Shown piece after piece: positions 24,753-36,794 of a stretch of DNA of 64,000 nt. Where the stretch lies: assembly GCA_947069175.1 (NCBI GenBank), contig CAMTDV010000013.1, forward strand, positions 16,259,412 through 16,323,411, written 5' to 3'. The DNA is from Scalesia atractyloides. Lineage: Eukaryota; Streptophyta; Magnoliopsida; Asterales; Asteraceae. Position numbers and translations under genes: made by a program. The notes below the pieces were generated by a model that ran no database searches, was not told where the DNA came from, and saw only the letters and a program-made list of their open reading frames with translations. Positions within the stretch are counted from its first letter, which is position 1; each line of letters starts with the position of its first letter.

Positions 24753-26239
24753 CTACAGTTCGCGGTTATGAAGGAAGCTTTTGCAAAACCGTGAGTATAC
24801 TCGACCTCGTTTTACCTGTTATCACTTTTGGGGTGCAATACATGTACTTTATCAATTCACACAAACATGTTATTCTTAAATCACGAAACAATCCTCAAAC
24901 TATGCTCTATGTGCTATACTTGAAATCACACATGCTTATACTCGAAATTCTCATACTTAGTCATTAACTTTGATCAAGCCTCCCTTAACATGTATAGTGC
25001 TATAGGAGTAATGCACCGCCCGTAAATTGAGGTCATGTTAAGTTAAACACATATGATCTTTTCATTGCTATGATTAGATTACGCTAGCGGGAAACTTTGG
25101 GTTGACTAGTATCTTTGCATGCTCGTGTATTACATGTTAGCCTCGAGAATAGACATTGATGCATAAGGATTTGTATAAAACTTTATACTATGTTATTTAT
25201 TTAAACTTGTATGCTTGCCAATGCCTTGTGTGTTGAGCTATGCTTTAGCATGTATTGCAGGTTGATATTGATGATGAGACACATGGAATCAAGTAGGACG
25301 ACTTAGATACTCACCTAGAATATATTAGAAAGTTGTTGTATTGTTTTTTTTTTGTTTTTTTTCATGATGTTGTATTTCAAATTTGAAACTATGTACTTGC
25401 TATTCAATCAATGAAAAGAAATCTCGTTACCTAAATTACTTGTCATATTTTAGCGTTATGAAGTCTCGAGCAATCTCGTTCGTCCCGCCCCGATGTTTCC
25501 GCCATCGGTTGGGGTGTGATAGCAACGACGTAGCGATTATGTACCAAAGTCACAAAGAAAAACACCACATTTATGGGATGTTAGGTAGCATTGATTGTGC
25601 GCATCTTGTTTGGATGATGTGTTCGGAAGCGTTACGAGGTCAATATATGAGAGGTGATGACGAATACCCAATGGTCATGGTTAAAGCGGTTGCATAACAA
25701 GATTTATGGTTTTGGCATGCGTATTATGGTCCGCCCGGTTCACTCAACGACATCAATGTTCTCCAACAATCTCCAATATTTCTTGCTGAATGGAATGGAA
25801 CCGCACCTAAGTGCCCATTTCAAGTGAATGGACTTACATACAAACGTGGATACTATCGAACCGTCAGGATCTACCATACTTGTTCAACGTTTCCATATCC
25901 CGTCGACCCGAATGAAAAGAAGTTAAGAAATGGCAAGAAGAAGCAAGAAAGATATGGAGCGTGCTTTTGGTGTGCTAAAGGGAAAATGGGGCATACTTAG
26001 AAGACCCATGCGTGCTATGACTGTAGAAAAGATTATTAGCATGGCATATGCATGCATCATATTGCATAACATGATCTTAAAGGACGACAGAAAAGAGTTC
26101 TCACGGGTCCACATTCCAGATCCTATCATCCAACCCATCTTTAACAATGATGCTCTTCTTGAGTTAATGGACCGAGATACTCATTATCGACTTAAAAATG
26201 ATCTTGTGGTGCATCTTGCAGCTCAAGATCAACCGTAAC

Positions 26240-27170
26240 TTGAGGAGGAAAACGAGGAATAGTTTCGTTTTATATCTATGTTTTTTTTTCTATTTTTATT
26301 TAATTGTGTTTTTTTATGTAATTTTATTAGTTTGTTTAATTTAGATTGTTATCTAATGAAATTTAAATTAATTAAATTTATTTAAATTTAAAAAAAAGTT
26401 CTAGGGTACTTAGCGCAGGACACACTAGTGTTTTATAGTGCTAGAATACTTTGTAGTAAGTTTAATATGGTAACATTGGATTAATCAAGGCTAGAGCAAT
26501 ACCCTAGAATGAATATCCCTTCCTCTAAGTAGTATTGTCGGTCTTCAAATGAGAATAGGTAGGCATTCATGGATGGAAACCTGCTTATAGCATACCAACG
26601 CAAATGTAGGCATTCATTTATTGAAGATGAAGTTTGTACATAGTGCGTAACCTTAATTGTTTTTTAATTTTTAATTTTTGTGTGTATTAAAATTTAAAAA
26701 GCATCAATCGTGTATGTGTAGTAGGCACATTTCTTTTTCCAGCAACTCGTATCAAGAGTGGGTTACCGTGTTTTGAACATGCACAATCTATGTCTATCAT
26801 GACACAATACACATGTTTTTGTTTTCCATTATATTTATCTAATGATAACCTTAAAATATCTGTACACCAAACAGGTATGCAACTAGTTGTTGAAGTGTTT
26901 TCATTATTAGTTTAATAATACTTTTTGTACTAATCCTAACTTAAAAGTTAATATTTTTGACTGACTATCTTTGATACTTCGTCATGTTCCATGTTCCAAC
27001 GTTTTTTTACATTGATGCACCTTTACTATTTAACTTGAATAATAATAATTGACATATGCATCATGTGAGAAAATACAAGTACTCATTTTCATTGCTCTAT
27101 CTATATCAACGAAGCTAGCATTAATAAGTAATAGACACAACCTTTTCTTGTTTTCTTCTACATACATTAC
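26240..27170. other. Spacer, no recognisable gene
   Basis: AT-rich sequence downstream of the Harbinger remnant (TTAATTAAATTTATTTAAATTT near 26365) and upstream of the glycosyltransferase fragment, probably including its former promoter. Nothing was recognised. Confidence 0.5.
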
Positions 27171-28512
27171 ATGGCCTCTACACCTCTTCATGTCCTCTTG
27201 TTTCCTTTCATGGCCACCATTCCAATTCTCGACCTAGCTCGCCTCCTCCTCCTCCGCCGTCACTCTCTTCACCACACCCGCCAAACCGTCCATACGTCGT
27301 AAATGATATGTTCGCAAATTAGGGATGATTAAGGATTTAGGTTAATCACCACAAATGACGATATTTTCGCGATCCGGCTTAACTGGTTTGAAGAAAAAGG
27401 CGCTGCAAGGTATTGTTTTGGTAAGTTGTTGGCCGATATGGAAGAGTTATAATGATGCGATATTCTGCGGGAGACGGGCGGTCATTGATAAAATTTTCGG
27501 TGAGATTCAATCGACTTCATTTTTGTGGTTCAAGAATCGGTCTGGTAATTCGGATATGGATTGGAGTAAATATCTAGTTTTTCACTGGAGGATAGATGAG
27601 TTTTGTTTTGTATTATTCTAAGGTGTAGTTTATTTTATGTTTGGTTTGTATATCTACTAGATGATCTTATATGTTTGGGTTTGAATAGATTTGCAGCCGT
27701 TCAGAAAAATCCTAATCCTGAAGATTACAGCCTACCACCTACATACAGGTAACAATCTTACAATTACAAAAGGCTATTTTTTGTTGTATATAATACATTC
27801 AATATTTCATTTTTTTGCTGAGCCTCAAACTCAAACGTAAAAATTAAAATACATTGATTATTTTTTAGTTTTGCGATTGGTATTGCAGTTTATCCAAAGT
27901 CCAGATGAATTTCAATCTTGGAATTGCAGTTTGCTGAATCGTTGGCTTGGATATCCCCATATTTGTTGATTTTAAGTTGTTGTTTTGGAGTTATCTGCTT
28001 ATTTTAATTTGTTGTTTAGGGAATTAGGGCTTCTTCTTAATCTCTTAAATAAAATTTTCTTTAGCAATCTCAAATCAATTCCGAACTTTTGAATCTTGCT
28101 ATGAAAAAAGGCCAAAAAAAAAAAAAACCGTAAACATTTTTTTTAACTTCTAAGCCCGGGTAAAGGAGGAGGGTTTTGTTACTAATTACGTTGAAAAGGA
28201 TAATTTTGCAGAAGGCCACCACTTCGTAGTTCGCTTAGGGTCTCCAAAAACGTAGGAACAGCCTATGCTATCACAATATTTCGAGGTACACTCTCAACCC
28301 ACATTGATTTGAAGGAAAAACTGATACCGATCTCGTCACTGTCCTAGAATTCCCATGGATGGCCGCCACTAGACTCGAGTTTGATGATATAGCCAGCGAA
28401 GACCTCAACAGCCCTTTGTTTAAATGGAAAATGGAACACGTAGTTGCAACAACAAAAAGCTATGGATTGATTAACCAGACATGTTTTGCATTTATCACCT
28501 TACATTGGTGAT
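27171..28512 (+). pseudogene. UDP-glycosyltransferase (family 1) pseudogene in pieces
   Basis: The N-terminal piece at 27171-27302 encodes MASTPLHVLLFPFMATIPIL, then DLARLLLLRRHSL. The usual GH before TIPILDLARLL is missing, and a frameshift follows: the next frame gives PPNRPYVVNDMFAN and then a stop. A LINE fragment intervenes. A second piece at about 28323-28512 encodes TVLEFPWMAATRLEF, DDIASEDLNSP and HVVATTKSYGLI, matching the mid-region of plant UGTs before the acceptor/donor linker. The UDP-binding PSPG box is absent. The gene is broken and cannot make an active enzyme. Confidence 0.65.
27330..27650 (+). mobile_element. LINE reverse-transcriptase C-terminal fragment
   Basis: The frame 27355-27621 reads LKKKALQGIVLVSCWPIWKS, YNDAIFCGRR, EIQSTSFLWFKNRSG and DWSKYLVF. 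This is the characteristic extreme C-terminus of plant non-LTR retrotransposon ORF2 (WxIWKxRNxxxF...SFxWFKxR). It is only the last 90 or so residues plus a short T-rich 3' tail, the usual 5'-truncated LINE. It sits between the two halves of the glycosyltransferase pseudogene. Confidence 0.6.
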
Positions 28513-30106
28513 GATCTTAGATTAACTCAAAATTTTGTCTTTCTAAGCCAGTGTTTTGGTAGCTGGATCGGGCTGGCCGGCCAAACCAGTCGTACCGGAG
28601 ATCGGCAAACTTAGCGGTCCGGTTAGGCATAGTTCACTCGTTGGTAGAATAACTGGCTGGAAAGTGGACTCAAATAGATAGGTGGTAGGGTAGAATAGAT
28701 AATGAAGAAGTAGGAAGTTTACTTTAAAAAAGAAAAAAAGGATAATGAAGAAGTGAAAAATGAATATTTGGTTATTCGATGACACTTGAAAACTGGCCAA
28801 AAAGGATCTGACACCATTTTTATTGTTATGATTTCACTTATTTTTTTTTTGATATATATATATATATATATATGGTAGGGATTAAGAGTGAATAGCTTTA
28901 CAAGAGTGAACTGTGCGAACTGATCTAGGCCATTGATTTTGATCATACATAGGTTTTTATTAGTGGCATGATCGTAATTAAGTATGTATCTTTTTAACTT
29001 TAAAAATAAATAAAAAGGGTAGACTTGTAATTTAAAAATGGAGAGTTTTTCAAATTAGGAAACATAAAACGTTCCCTTAACTAGCTCTGATTCATATTCC
29101 CCCGCAATCGCATAGTTTGTTTTCAAGATTCTTGTATCCAAAAAATCTTCCTTTGAACCGAATTCTTCCTCCCATATCTTGAGTTCTTCGGCTTTTCAGT
29201 ATATCAAGAAGTACACAGAGGATTGGGTGAAGGGGTGCACGCATTGGGAAGTTCAATCGTTCGCAGAAAAAGAGGTAATTGTAGATGAGTTTAGTAGTTA
29301 ATTTGATGATTTCCTGACGTTGACTGTATGTTATAATTTCGTCGACATACAAGAACAAACATTCGAAAGTTAGGGTTTGAAATTTATCGATTAGTTGCGA
29401 TTTTTGCAGATTATAGATTTTAGTTTCTTGAGTTTTGGCCGTAATGTTCAGTGTATTTTTAAATCTTGCCAACCTGGGTGATGTATAATTCTGTGTATAT
29501 GACAAAGTGGATTGTTAGGTTGTTATTAAACACGATGATGGCTGCGGATTGACAAGAATATGTTATAGTACACATGTGTATTATGTTAATTTATAAGTGT
29601 TCAGGGTGGGTTAAATTTGTATGTTAATAGTCATGGTTTAGGTATTTTTTTTATTTAAGCAGTTGTTAACAATGCCTTTCCTTGTTCGTAGTTTTACTTA
29701 GTGCATCCTGTTTGACAAATGCGTACCTTGTAATGGAAATCTTTTGGTTGAGTTTTTGACAATGTTTGTATCATTATCTAAGTTTTAATTTGCAGAAATT
29801 GATTTACAAAACTGTTTTTGTGATTTGGTACAGAGTATCACTGGTTGTGGAAATAGTAGGCGAGAAGAAAGTTGTTACAATGATTGTTTTTAGAGGATAT
29901 TTAGTATGATATCTTTTACATTTTTTGGAGAGTTAAAAATTTAGTTAATAGGATTGTTCATAGTATAAACAATGTCAATATTGTTGCATTTGTGTATTTT
30001 GTTTTTTTATGTGAATACTTTATAAATTTAAAATGTGCTGTCATATGATTTTGTTATCTGTTCAGTGGCAAGTTATTTAGTCTGTGGATTCAAAAGTTCG
30101 TTCGGA

Positions 30107-33100
30107 ATGAGGAAACGTAAGTTGTTAACCTAAAGATGTAAAAAATATTTGTAGCAAAAGATTACGCGTTTGTAGTATAGTACGATTAATATTCATGTTT
30201 TAATCATGTAGGTCAGAGGAGCGATAGAATTGCGCGTTTAAATGCGAGTAGGTTTAGTAATACTATAGATGACCCGATCCAATTTTCAGACGATGAAGCA
30301 AACATTGATAAAGTGGAAACAGGTAAAGATAATTTTAAGATTTTGTTGCAGAAAATTTATTTCCAAAAAAAGTATCATTGAAAAAGAACATGTAGTTGAT
30401 AACGGAATCCAATTTGATAATGTTTGTTTTTTTTTTTGTGTCGGTAGTAACCAAAAGCCAAACAGCAGTTTGCTATAAGGTTCACCATGAAGTCGGTAAA
30501 GACGACGAGATACGTAAAGGTGATGTTTAGAACATGGCAGACGATTTGGTTTTTTTATTAGTTGTAGTTAATGTGTTGTAAGTGCAGGATGTGAGGCTGA
30601 AAAACCTCTGGAAACACATATGAGTTTATAAATAAAATAAAAACTACGGGCAACTAATTAGACATTTAATTAATTTGGTCGGTTGTAGATGTTAAACTTA
30701 GTCAATCCAAGATTCAAAGGCGAAAAAGACTTAAAAGAACCGATGAGCACGTGTGAAAAGAAGCAACATGTATGGTTCTACAAACAAATAATAGTTGTAT
30801 GGTCAAAGCGATACGATGTGTTAATTATATTGATGTTTGTTTGCATTGGTGCATAAAAAGCAGATAGTAAGGAAAATATGGATGATGATACGGCTAATTT
30901 GTATGAAGTTGATGAAGATGCGACAGGTATATGTTACACAAATGTCTTTTCGGATTATTTCGGAAATTTATGATATATGATGTAATGTATTATACTGTTT
31001 TACGTTGCTTTGGATACATGAAGCATTGATCGGTTTATGTGTATTCCTCAATTAATTGTAGAGGTTCTAACATTGTAGTAATTGATATGGTTTGTTATCG
31101 GATGATGTGAAAGTTGATGCACCATCGAAACGTGGAAGGGGCCGTCGTAATCTAACTAGTGACCATGAAAGGGTAGAAGAGGAAGGTAAGGTTTGATTTG
31201 TTAAATATACATATGTGTACTATGATTTGTGTAGTTATAATTTTATGGTAATAATGATTGAAACGAAGGAAAACAAGGACTGGTTGGATGATAATCGGAA
31301 TTACGTTAGTGAGGTTGATGAAGAATAGAGATATATTTGAGACAAATTTGTAACAATGTAACTATTATAATTTTTCTATGGTATATACTATAATGGTGTT
31401 TATTTTATGTAAGCGATGAAGTTTCCGTTGATAATGTAACAGGTGAACTTTTCAACTACCAAAAAAGGCGAACGAAAAAGAAACAGAAAAAGGAAGTGTA
31501 CAAAGGAGAACACGGGTGAAAGTTCAAGGTGGACTGGCATCAATCAGGGTGAGGACGTCACCTAATAAGCTTTATGAAGCTATCCGGGTGATGAAACCTT
31601 GGCAGAAAAATATGGTGAAGGATATCGGTTTTGGTAAGTTGTTGTTGTTGCAGGTCAGCGAAGTTACAGCACATCTTGGGTATTTTGTTGTAGATATGTT
31701 AGATACAACTAACATGATGATTAGTTTGGGTGAAAGACACATTAGTGTGGACAAAGAGTCGGTTAGAAAAATATTAGGTGTGCCTGCCGGAAATATAAAG
31801 GTTTCAAAAGGGAATAAAGATGATCCTGGGCATCCATTGAAGGATAAATGGGTGCCAAGATTTGAGAAGGTTTCAGTTAGTTTTAAGAATATAGTGGATA
31901 CGATTAGGTTAGATTCGTATGAAGATAAAGAGATGTTCATATTAGATTTTGTGCTACTGTTTATATCAACAATGATTGGGTGCACAAAAAACGGAAGTGT
32001 GATGTATAACATGTTGGATTTGTTTAATCACGAAAAGGGCTTCAAGGATCACGATTGGTGCCAGTTTGTGGTGGATGCAGTAGAACATGTAAAGATGATT
32101 AGGTCAGATGCGATCCAAAGGTGTACTACAGGGGACCTCTCACTTATCTTGTGGTATGTTCTAAATGTTTTAAATATAATATTTATCAAACTTCTGTACA
32201 ATTTAATTTGTAGTACACCTGTGTTATTTAGGGAAATACACAAGTGTACTCATTTTAGTGACAACATATTGTTTATTTTTTTTGTATTTTTTAAGTTTTT
32301 GTTGTATTTTATTCTGTATTTTATTATATCAGTTGTTGTATTTGGATGCAACAAATTGTCCTGGATTCGATCATGAACGACGTGAAGCTCCACTAAAATT
32401 TTGGACGCATGATTTGATGAACCAGAGAAGGATCAGGAGTTAAGAAATGGAGGTTTTGGGCTCGGAGAGTTAAGAGAATTATATGACGTTGAAGAAGATG
32501 AGGAACTGTGCGACGAAGGGGCGGTTGACATCTCGAAGAATGACTTTGGGAAAAAAACAGTGTCACAGAATTGGTTATCGATAGAGGTATGAGGATGTTA
32601 ACATTTGTGGTTTCTTCTACATTACAATGGTGTTTTGACATGGGGTTAAAAAGTTTATTTATATATGTATTTATTTTGTTTTTTGAATGCGTAGTTGAGT
32701 ATTGTATGCGTCTTGTCAATGTGTGAGGAAATTGAGAGTTGTAAAATCCAGTTGGAGCTGGAATAAAACAACATACATCGCGATATCCGTCACATGAGTC
32801 TGTTATACCCATTCTAGAGAGGTATAGGAAAATTTTTAACAAGTCAGCTTTTGATGTGTCCGGAGAAAAAGACGGCTTTGCAAGTCCCGTTATGAACACA
32901 ACTGGTAATTAAAAACTTGTATTCTATTTTCATAGGATTTTATCTTTTACGTATAGTTTAGTGTCCATCTTACTAACTTATTTAATATGCTGCTTTTGAA
33001 GGTGTGGAGGACAGAAAAGGAAAAGCGAAGAGTACCACTGGCCAAAAAATGCATAGAGATAATGTTACACCACCACACATTGCTTCTCCAACAACACAGT

Positions 33101-33298
33101 TTTTTATGAAATCCGCTGAAGTGATTGAGGACATTATTTCTGGTGCGTATGATACGCAAAGGCTGGATGAAATCCCGTCGTTCAGCCTTGGTATTACACA
33201 GGATGAGCGTAACAATCAAGATAATGTGCCAGACAATGTCGATAAGGTAACACATGTTTCTGAAGATGTTGTATTCGCCGGAAAAGGCAAAAGATAGG
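30107..33298 (+). pseudogene. Left-arm multi-exon gene, Ulp1-family-like N-terminal region (MULE-borne)
   Basis: A likely start at 30107 (ATGAGGAAAC|GTAAG) splices to RQRSDRIARLNASRFSNTID, a basic, acidic-tailed leader, followed by several small exons separated by GTAAG...AG introns. The main exon, 31516-32153, encodes GGLASIRVRTSPNKLYEAIR, FYVVD-like GYFVVDMLDTTNMM and SVRKILGVPAGN, continuing to IQRCTTGDLSLILW. Then come LLYLDATNCPGFDHERREAP and an acidic exon (DVEEDEELCDEGAVDISKND) with frame breaks, and 33004-33298 (MEDRKGKAKSTTGQKMHRDN...). This order resembles plant transposon-borne Ulp1-like proteins, but no catalytic His-Asp-Cys domain remains. Confidence 0.5.
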
Positions 33299-34724
33299 CT
33301 CGAAATGCATCCAATCCCCATTTTTGGTGCGAGCTGTAAGTATTAATAGCTGGTTGAGCAAGAAAGACAATCTGATATGGAAATACTTTTCGACTTGTGC
33401 CGATGACAAGATGTACGTTTTTTTTAATTTTTATTTTTTTATTATGTCGGTATTTGTTGGATTAACTTTCAAGGCTGTATATTTTTTTTAGTTGATTGTA
33501 AACTTTTAATGCTATCTAGATGTTTAATGTCAACGAACAGGGTAGCGAAAGCAGGAAATAAAAAGGTAGCTGACGGGTCGGACAAAACACGAGATAAAAA
33601 GAAGTAGCAGAGGTGGCAGCGACAAATGCGTAAGAAACACAATATTAAATCAATATTTTATACCTGTATAAAAGATACATTGTGAACTGTCTTTGGTATC
33701 GTAACATGTAAAATTTTGGTATACCAATTTATAGAATTTTAACAATAGGATGTAAAAAAAATCAAGTCAAAAAACACAAAACATAATGTATTAGTTGCAT
33801 CAAAAGATGCATTGGTTATTTTTATGTAAGTTAAAGTTAAAGATCAAATATCATCATCTTTGCTCTCTTGCAAAAACGCATCAGGTGTATTAGTTATTCT
33901 TCTAAGGCCATCCTAGGTGTTTCTTTCCTCAACTTGATCACCTGTATCATGCGTAAAACAGAAGAAATTTTGGGTCAACAAAAGTTGGCGAGTGAACCTT
34001 GATAAAACATTTAACTAAATGAATTTATTGTTGTTTAAATAAGATTGTGCATAAATCACGTGTGAACAAAGGTATATATGTAACAAACCACAAACCACAC
34101 TGAATGAACATATGACATAATGGATGATGTACGTGAGATCAAGGCTCAATCAAACGGAGCCGATCTAATGAGGCACCTGATGCTCAACCCGTATCCCACA
34201 AGGAACTGATGGGCCTAATGAAATGATTGCACTGAAATGATAAAATGTATCCACACAATAACCACATAACAAGCAATTCACCTTTGATCACGAAATGATA
34301 TTAGCACAAATGTTAAATAAAAATAAAGAAATGGTACGACACATGATATACCCCAAAACGTGATTAAAACGGGGAATTTGGAGAGATTCACTCACCTTGG
34401 GTGCGTATTCTTGAGTGGAAATGAGAGCGCACGAGTTGGGAATTTACCCGACGAGGAAGTACTAACCTAAAATAGTAACGTAATAACTCGATAAATAAGA
34501 TATTATGTAGGTTATAATCTTTTGTTTAGGATTTTTAAATTATTATTGTGGGTTTGAAAACCTTTGGAACATATATATTTATCGATTTAAGTTAATAATT
34601 AAAGTAATAACATAAGGTAGAATAAATAAAATAAAAAAATAAAAAAATAAAATAAAAAATAAAAAAATATTAAAAATTTTCTGGCCAGACTGACAACCTT
34701 GTCAGTGGCCGGTTCGATGGCTTG

Positions 34725-35160
34725 TCAGATATGCGTGTGGTGAGGCTCGAACTCGCGACCTCTCTTTCGTGTGCACGCAGCTCTTCCAACTGAGCTACGT
34801 GTCTAACCCGTAAGATTCTGGATTTTAAATATTCTTAAATACACTTTGGGTTTATTCAAATTTATTTACTTTCCAAAAAGGTTATGCTGAATCGAACCGG
34901 ACACACACTGTATGACTCGAACCCGCAACCTGTCATGCCCTTTGCACCCAGCCCAACCAGTTGGGCTGGGTGTCTAACCCAATATATCTAGTTCTTATAT
35001 TATACTTATATACTACTTATATTGATTCAGAAATGAGTTTTAGTGGGTGATAAAAAATGGTTAGGCCGGCGTGTGGGAAGGGTTTCGAACCGGCGACCAG
35101 GGGTTCACCTTGCACCCGCCCAACCAGTTGGGCTGGGTGCTTAACCCAACTGTAAATCTA
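34725..35160 (-). repeat. Array of three tRNA-like hairpin modules in LTR copy B
   Basis: On the minus strand: module 1 around 35150-35080, with a CACCCAGCCC-type stem against GGGCGGGTG (two non-pairs) and B-box GGTTCGAAACCC. Module 2 lies around 34980-34900, with a perfect CACCCAGCCC/GGGCTGGGTG stem (34945-34954 with 34963-34972) and B-box GGTTCGAGTC. Module 3 lies around 34808-34735, with GACACGTAGCTCAGTTGGAA / GAGCTGCGTG and B-box GAGTTCGAGCCTCACC. The last is nearly identical in plan to module 4 of copies C and D. Confidence 0.8.
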
Positions 35161-35687
35161 TTTATAATATATATACATATTGACACAGCACTTCATCTTC
35201 TTCGTTCAAATTAATTTACCTAGAATCCCCAACCGCCTAAATACATTTTAGTTTATTTGCACAGAGCTTATGCTTATAATCACCGAATTAACATGTGAGT
35301 TGAAGGGAAAAGTTACCGGTCGGTGATGTGCGTGTTTCCGGCGAGTCAATTCCGGCGGCAGGCTGTGGCTTCCGGTGGGACAGAGGGGTTTGAGCAGAGA
35401 AAAACTCGAGTGTAACCGAATTGAGATGAGCGATTTAGAATGCGGGAGTGTATTCGGTATGCATAGAGGTAGGTTGGGTTTTGATTTAGGAAATTGGATC
35501 TGGTGATTGGCAATTTGCCGTATAGATGACAGCTGGTCGAGTTCCAAGTTCCCTAAAATATCTTAAGGTCAAACGTCGGTGGATTTGAATCAAAAAGGAA
35601 GGTGCGTGCAGAGATCTGGGTAGGTTGCAGGTTTTCCCGCCCGGTTTGTGGGTGTAAACTTATATTTTGTTATGCGGGTTTAACCAC

Positions 35688-35770
35688 AAGAAGTGTGTGT
35701 GTCCCAGTGGTGTTTGCAGCGTGTGCGTGTGTGCCAGGGGGAACCCGGGTTCGACTCCTGGTTCCACCCT
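35688..35770 (+). repeat. Opposite-strand tRNA-like module of LTR copy B
   Basis: AAGTGTGTGTGTCCCAGTGG (A-box-like) is followed about 45 nt later by GGGTTCGACTCCTGGTTCCA (B-box and a canonical TTCGA loop). It is antisense to the LTR, as in copies A, C, D and E. Confidence 0.65.
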
Positions 35771-35896
35771 TTTACTTTACCTTATTTTTTTTAACTTATT
35801 AATTTCATTAGTCATTTATTCATTATAGTTATTTTACTATTTGATTGATTACTTATTTTACTTTATTAAGATTAGTTTTTTTTAAACATTAATATA

Positions 35897-35947
<51 letters not shown>
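35897..35947. repeat. AT microsatellite
   Basis: About 40 bp of uninterrupted AT dinucleotides within the U3-side end of LTR copy B. Confidence 0.9.
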
Positions 35948-36055
35948 TATTAAACAATAACAAAAATGTTAAAAATGAACCGACCTAAATAAATATTCTT
36001 TGATTGATAGCTTGGGCCGGGTTTTCGAAACCCGATTTACACGGATGTTACAGTT

Positions 36056-36614
36056 CAACGATATAACAATTTTCCTTGCTGTTCAGTATTTCCTTTTGGA
36101 CATCAAAAAAAATTCTCCTTGTGTAAATATCATTTGCATGACGTTCGATAGGCCAATTGGTTTTAAATTCCGGATTAGTGGTGTCCGTTTTATGTGTTAG
36201 TTCCCTCTGTTCGTTTTGTAGCCCATCAACTGATATGTCGTAACATAACATGAACTGCACCAATGTATTATGAGAACTAGAATTAGATTTGAACAAGTGG
36301 TTTGCGCTTTCACACCTGGATGTGGTCTTCATTAACGTACACATAGGTATCTCACGAAAGTATACCGAAATCCAATTTTCACGAATCGAATACATCACAG
36401 ACAACCACTAATGGTCTTCCAATCCGTATTCACAATAAGATTGTGCCATCTATTTTCAAATGTTTCTGGTTTAATGTAAACATTCCAAACGAGTTTGTGG
36501 AACTTCTGTTTTATTTCTGCATTTCTCCTATCGTTCCCCTTGATCGACATGTAAGATTCAAAAGTTAATTAGTTGTACACATGTGCACAGTTCGTTACAC
36601 ACACAATGTGTGTG

Positions 36615-36645
<31 letters not shown>

Positions 36646-36770
36646 TAATTGGCAGTAGGGTACACACGTGTACCGAAGAGTTAATTTTGGTTCGGAATTC
36701 ATACCTTCACTGGCAATTTCTGAATAATGTGCCACATACACAACCTGTGAATTGACTTATTAAAGACTTT
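36056..36770 (-). pseudogene. Left-arm MULE/FAR1-like transposase fragment
   Basis: Minus-strand frame 36404-36048 reads MYSIRENWISVYFREIPMCT, then TTSRCESANHLFK, the conserved segment after the MULE DDE core. The preceding exon (36580-36405) and the WH-containing exon (about 36760-36695) follow the same order as in the right arm. It keeps TGGAATGTTTAC at about 36480, where the right copy has lost one A. It is truncated by LTR copy B on one side and by the palindrome centre on the other. Confidence 0.8.
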
Positions 36771-36794
36771 TTGAAGAAGCCATGTATAAGACTA

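Larger units (their letters stand above)
22520..25521 (+). mobile_element. Solo LTR, 3.0 kb, inside the Harbinger gene
   Basis: Starts TGTAAGGCTCCGCATTTGTA and ends GGTTGGGGTGTGATA (terminal CA decayed to TA), flanked by a perfect 5-bp duplication GCAAC at 22515-22519 and 25522-25526. The target gene reads straight across the two junctions. It has a TATAAATA promoter at 22900-22907 and no internal gag-pol, so it is a solo LTR. It carries a 551-bp tandem triplication in the transcribed leader region. Confidence 0.9.
22049..26238 (+). pseudogene. PIF/Harbinger transposase (plant-transposon / ALP1-like nuclease), split by a solo LTR
   Basis: The 5' part (about 22076-22519) contains LMNDYFVDKPKYDHDTFRYQ, then FLKIVGDVEA, LQMSKRTSRECL-like and DKFLRRPTSN in changing frames. 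The 3' part (25522-26238) continues without a gap: NDVAIMYQSHKEKHHIYGML, GSIDCAHLVWMMCSEALRGQ, then QDLWFWHAYYGPPGSLNDIN, and ERAFGVLKGKWGILRRPMRA to the C-terminus near 26238. DDE-like Asp and Glu residues are visible in GSIDC, in the LNDIN region and in ERAFGV. The reading frame has stops and frameshifts, so it is dead. TIRs were not fixed. The family is the domesticable HARBI1/ALP1-type nuclease. Confidence 0.85.
33882..36052 (-). mobile_element. LTR (copy B) of the tRNA-like-array family, 3' end truncated
   Basis: Read on minus it starts TGTAACATCCGTGTAAATCG at 36052 and keeps the family landmarks: one opposite-strand tRNA-like module (35690-35770), a sense array (35140-34740), the block GTGAGTGAATCTCTCC and CGTTTTGGGG near 34350-34395, and ACTCGCCAACTTTTGTTGAC near 33990. 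It stops after CCTTAGAAGAATAA, short of the usual terminal GGTGTGACA. The missing LTR end and the missing transposase part of this palindrome arm suggest one deletion removed both. Confidence 0.8.
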
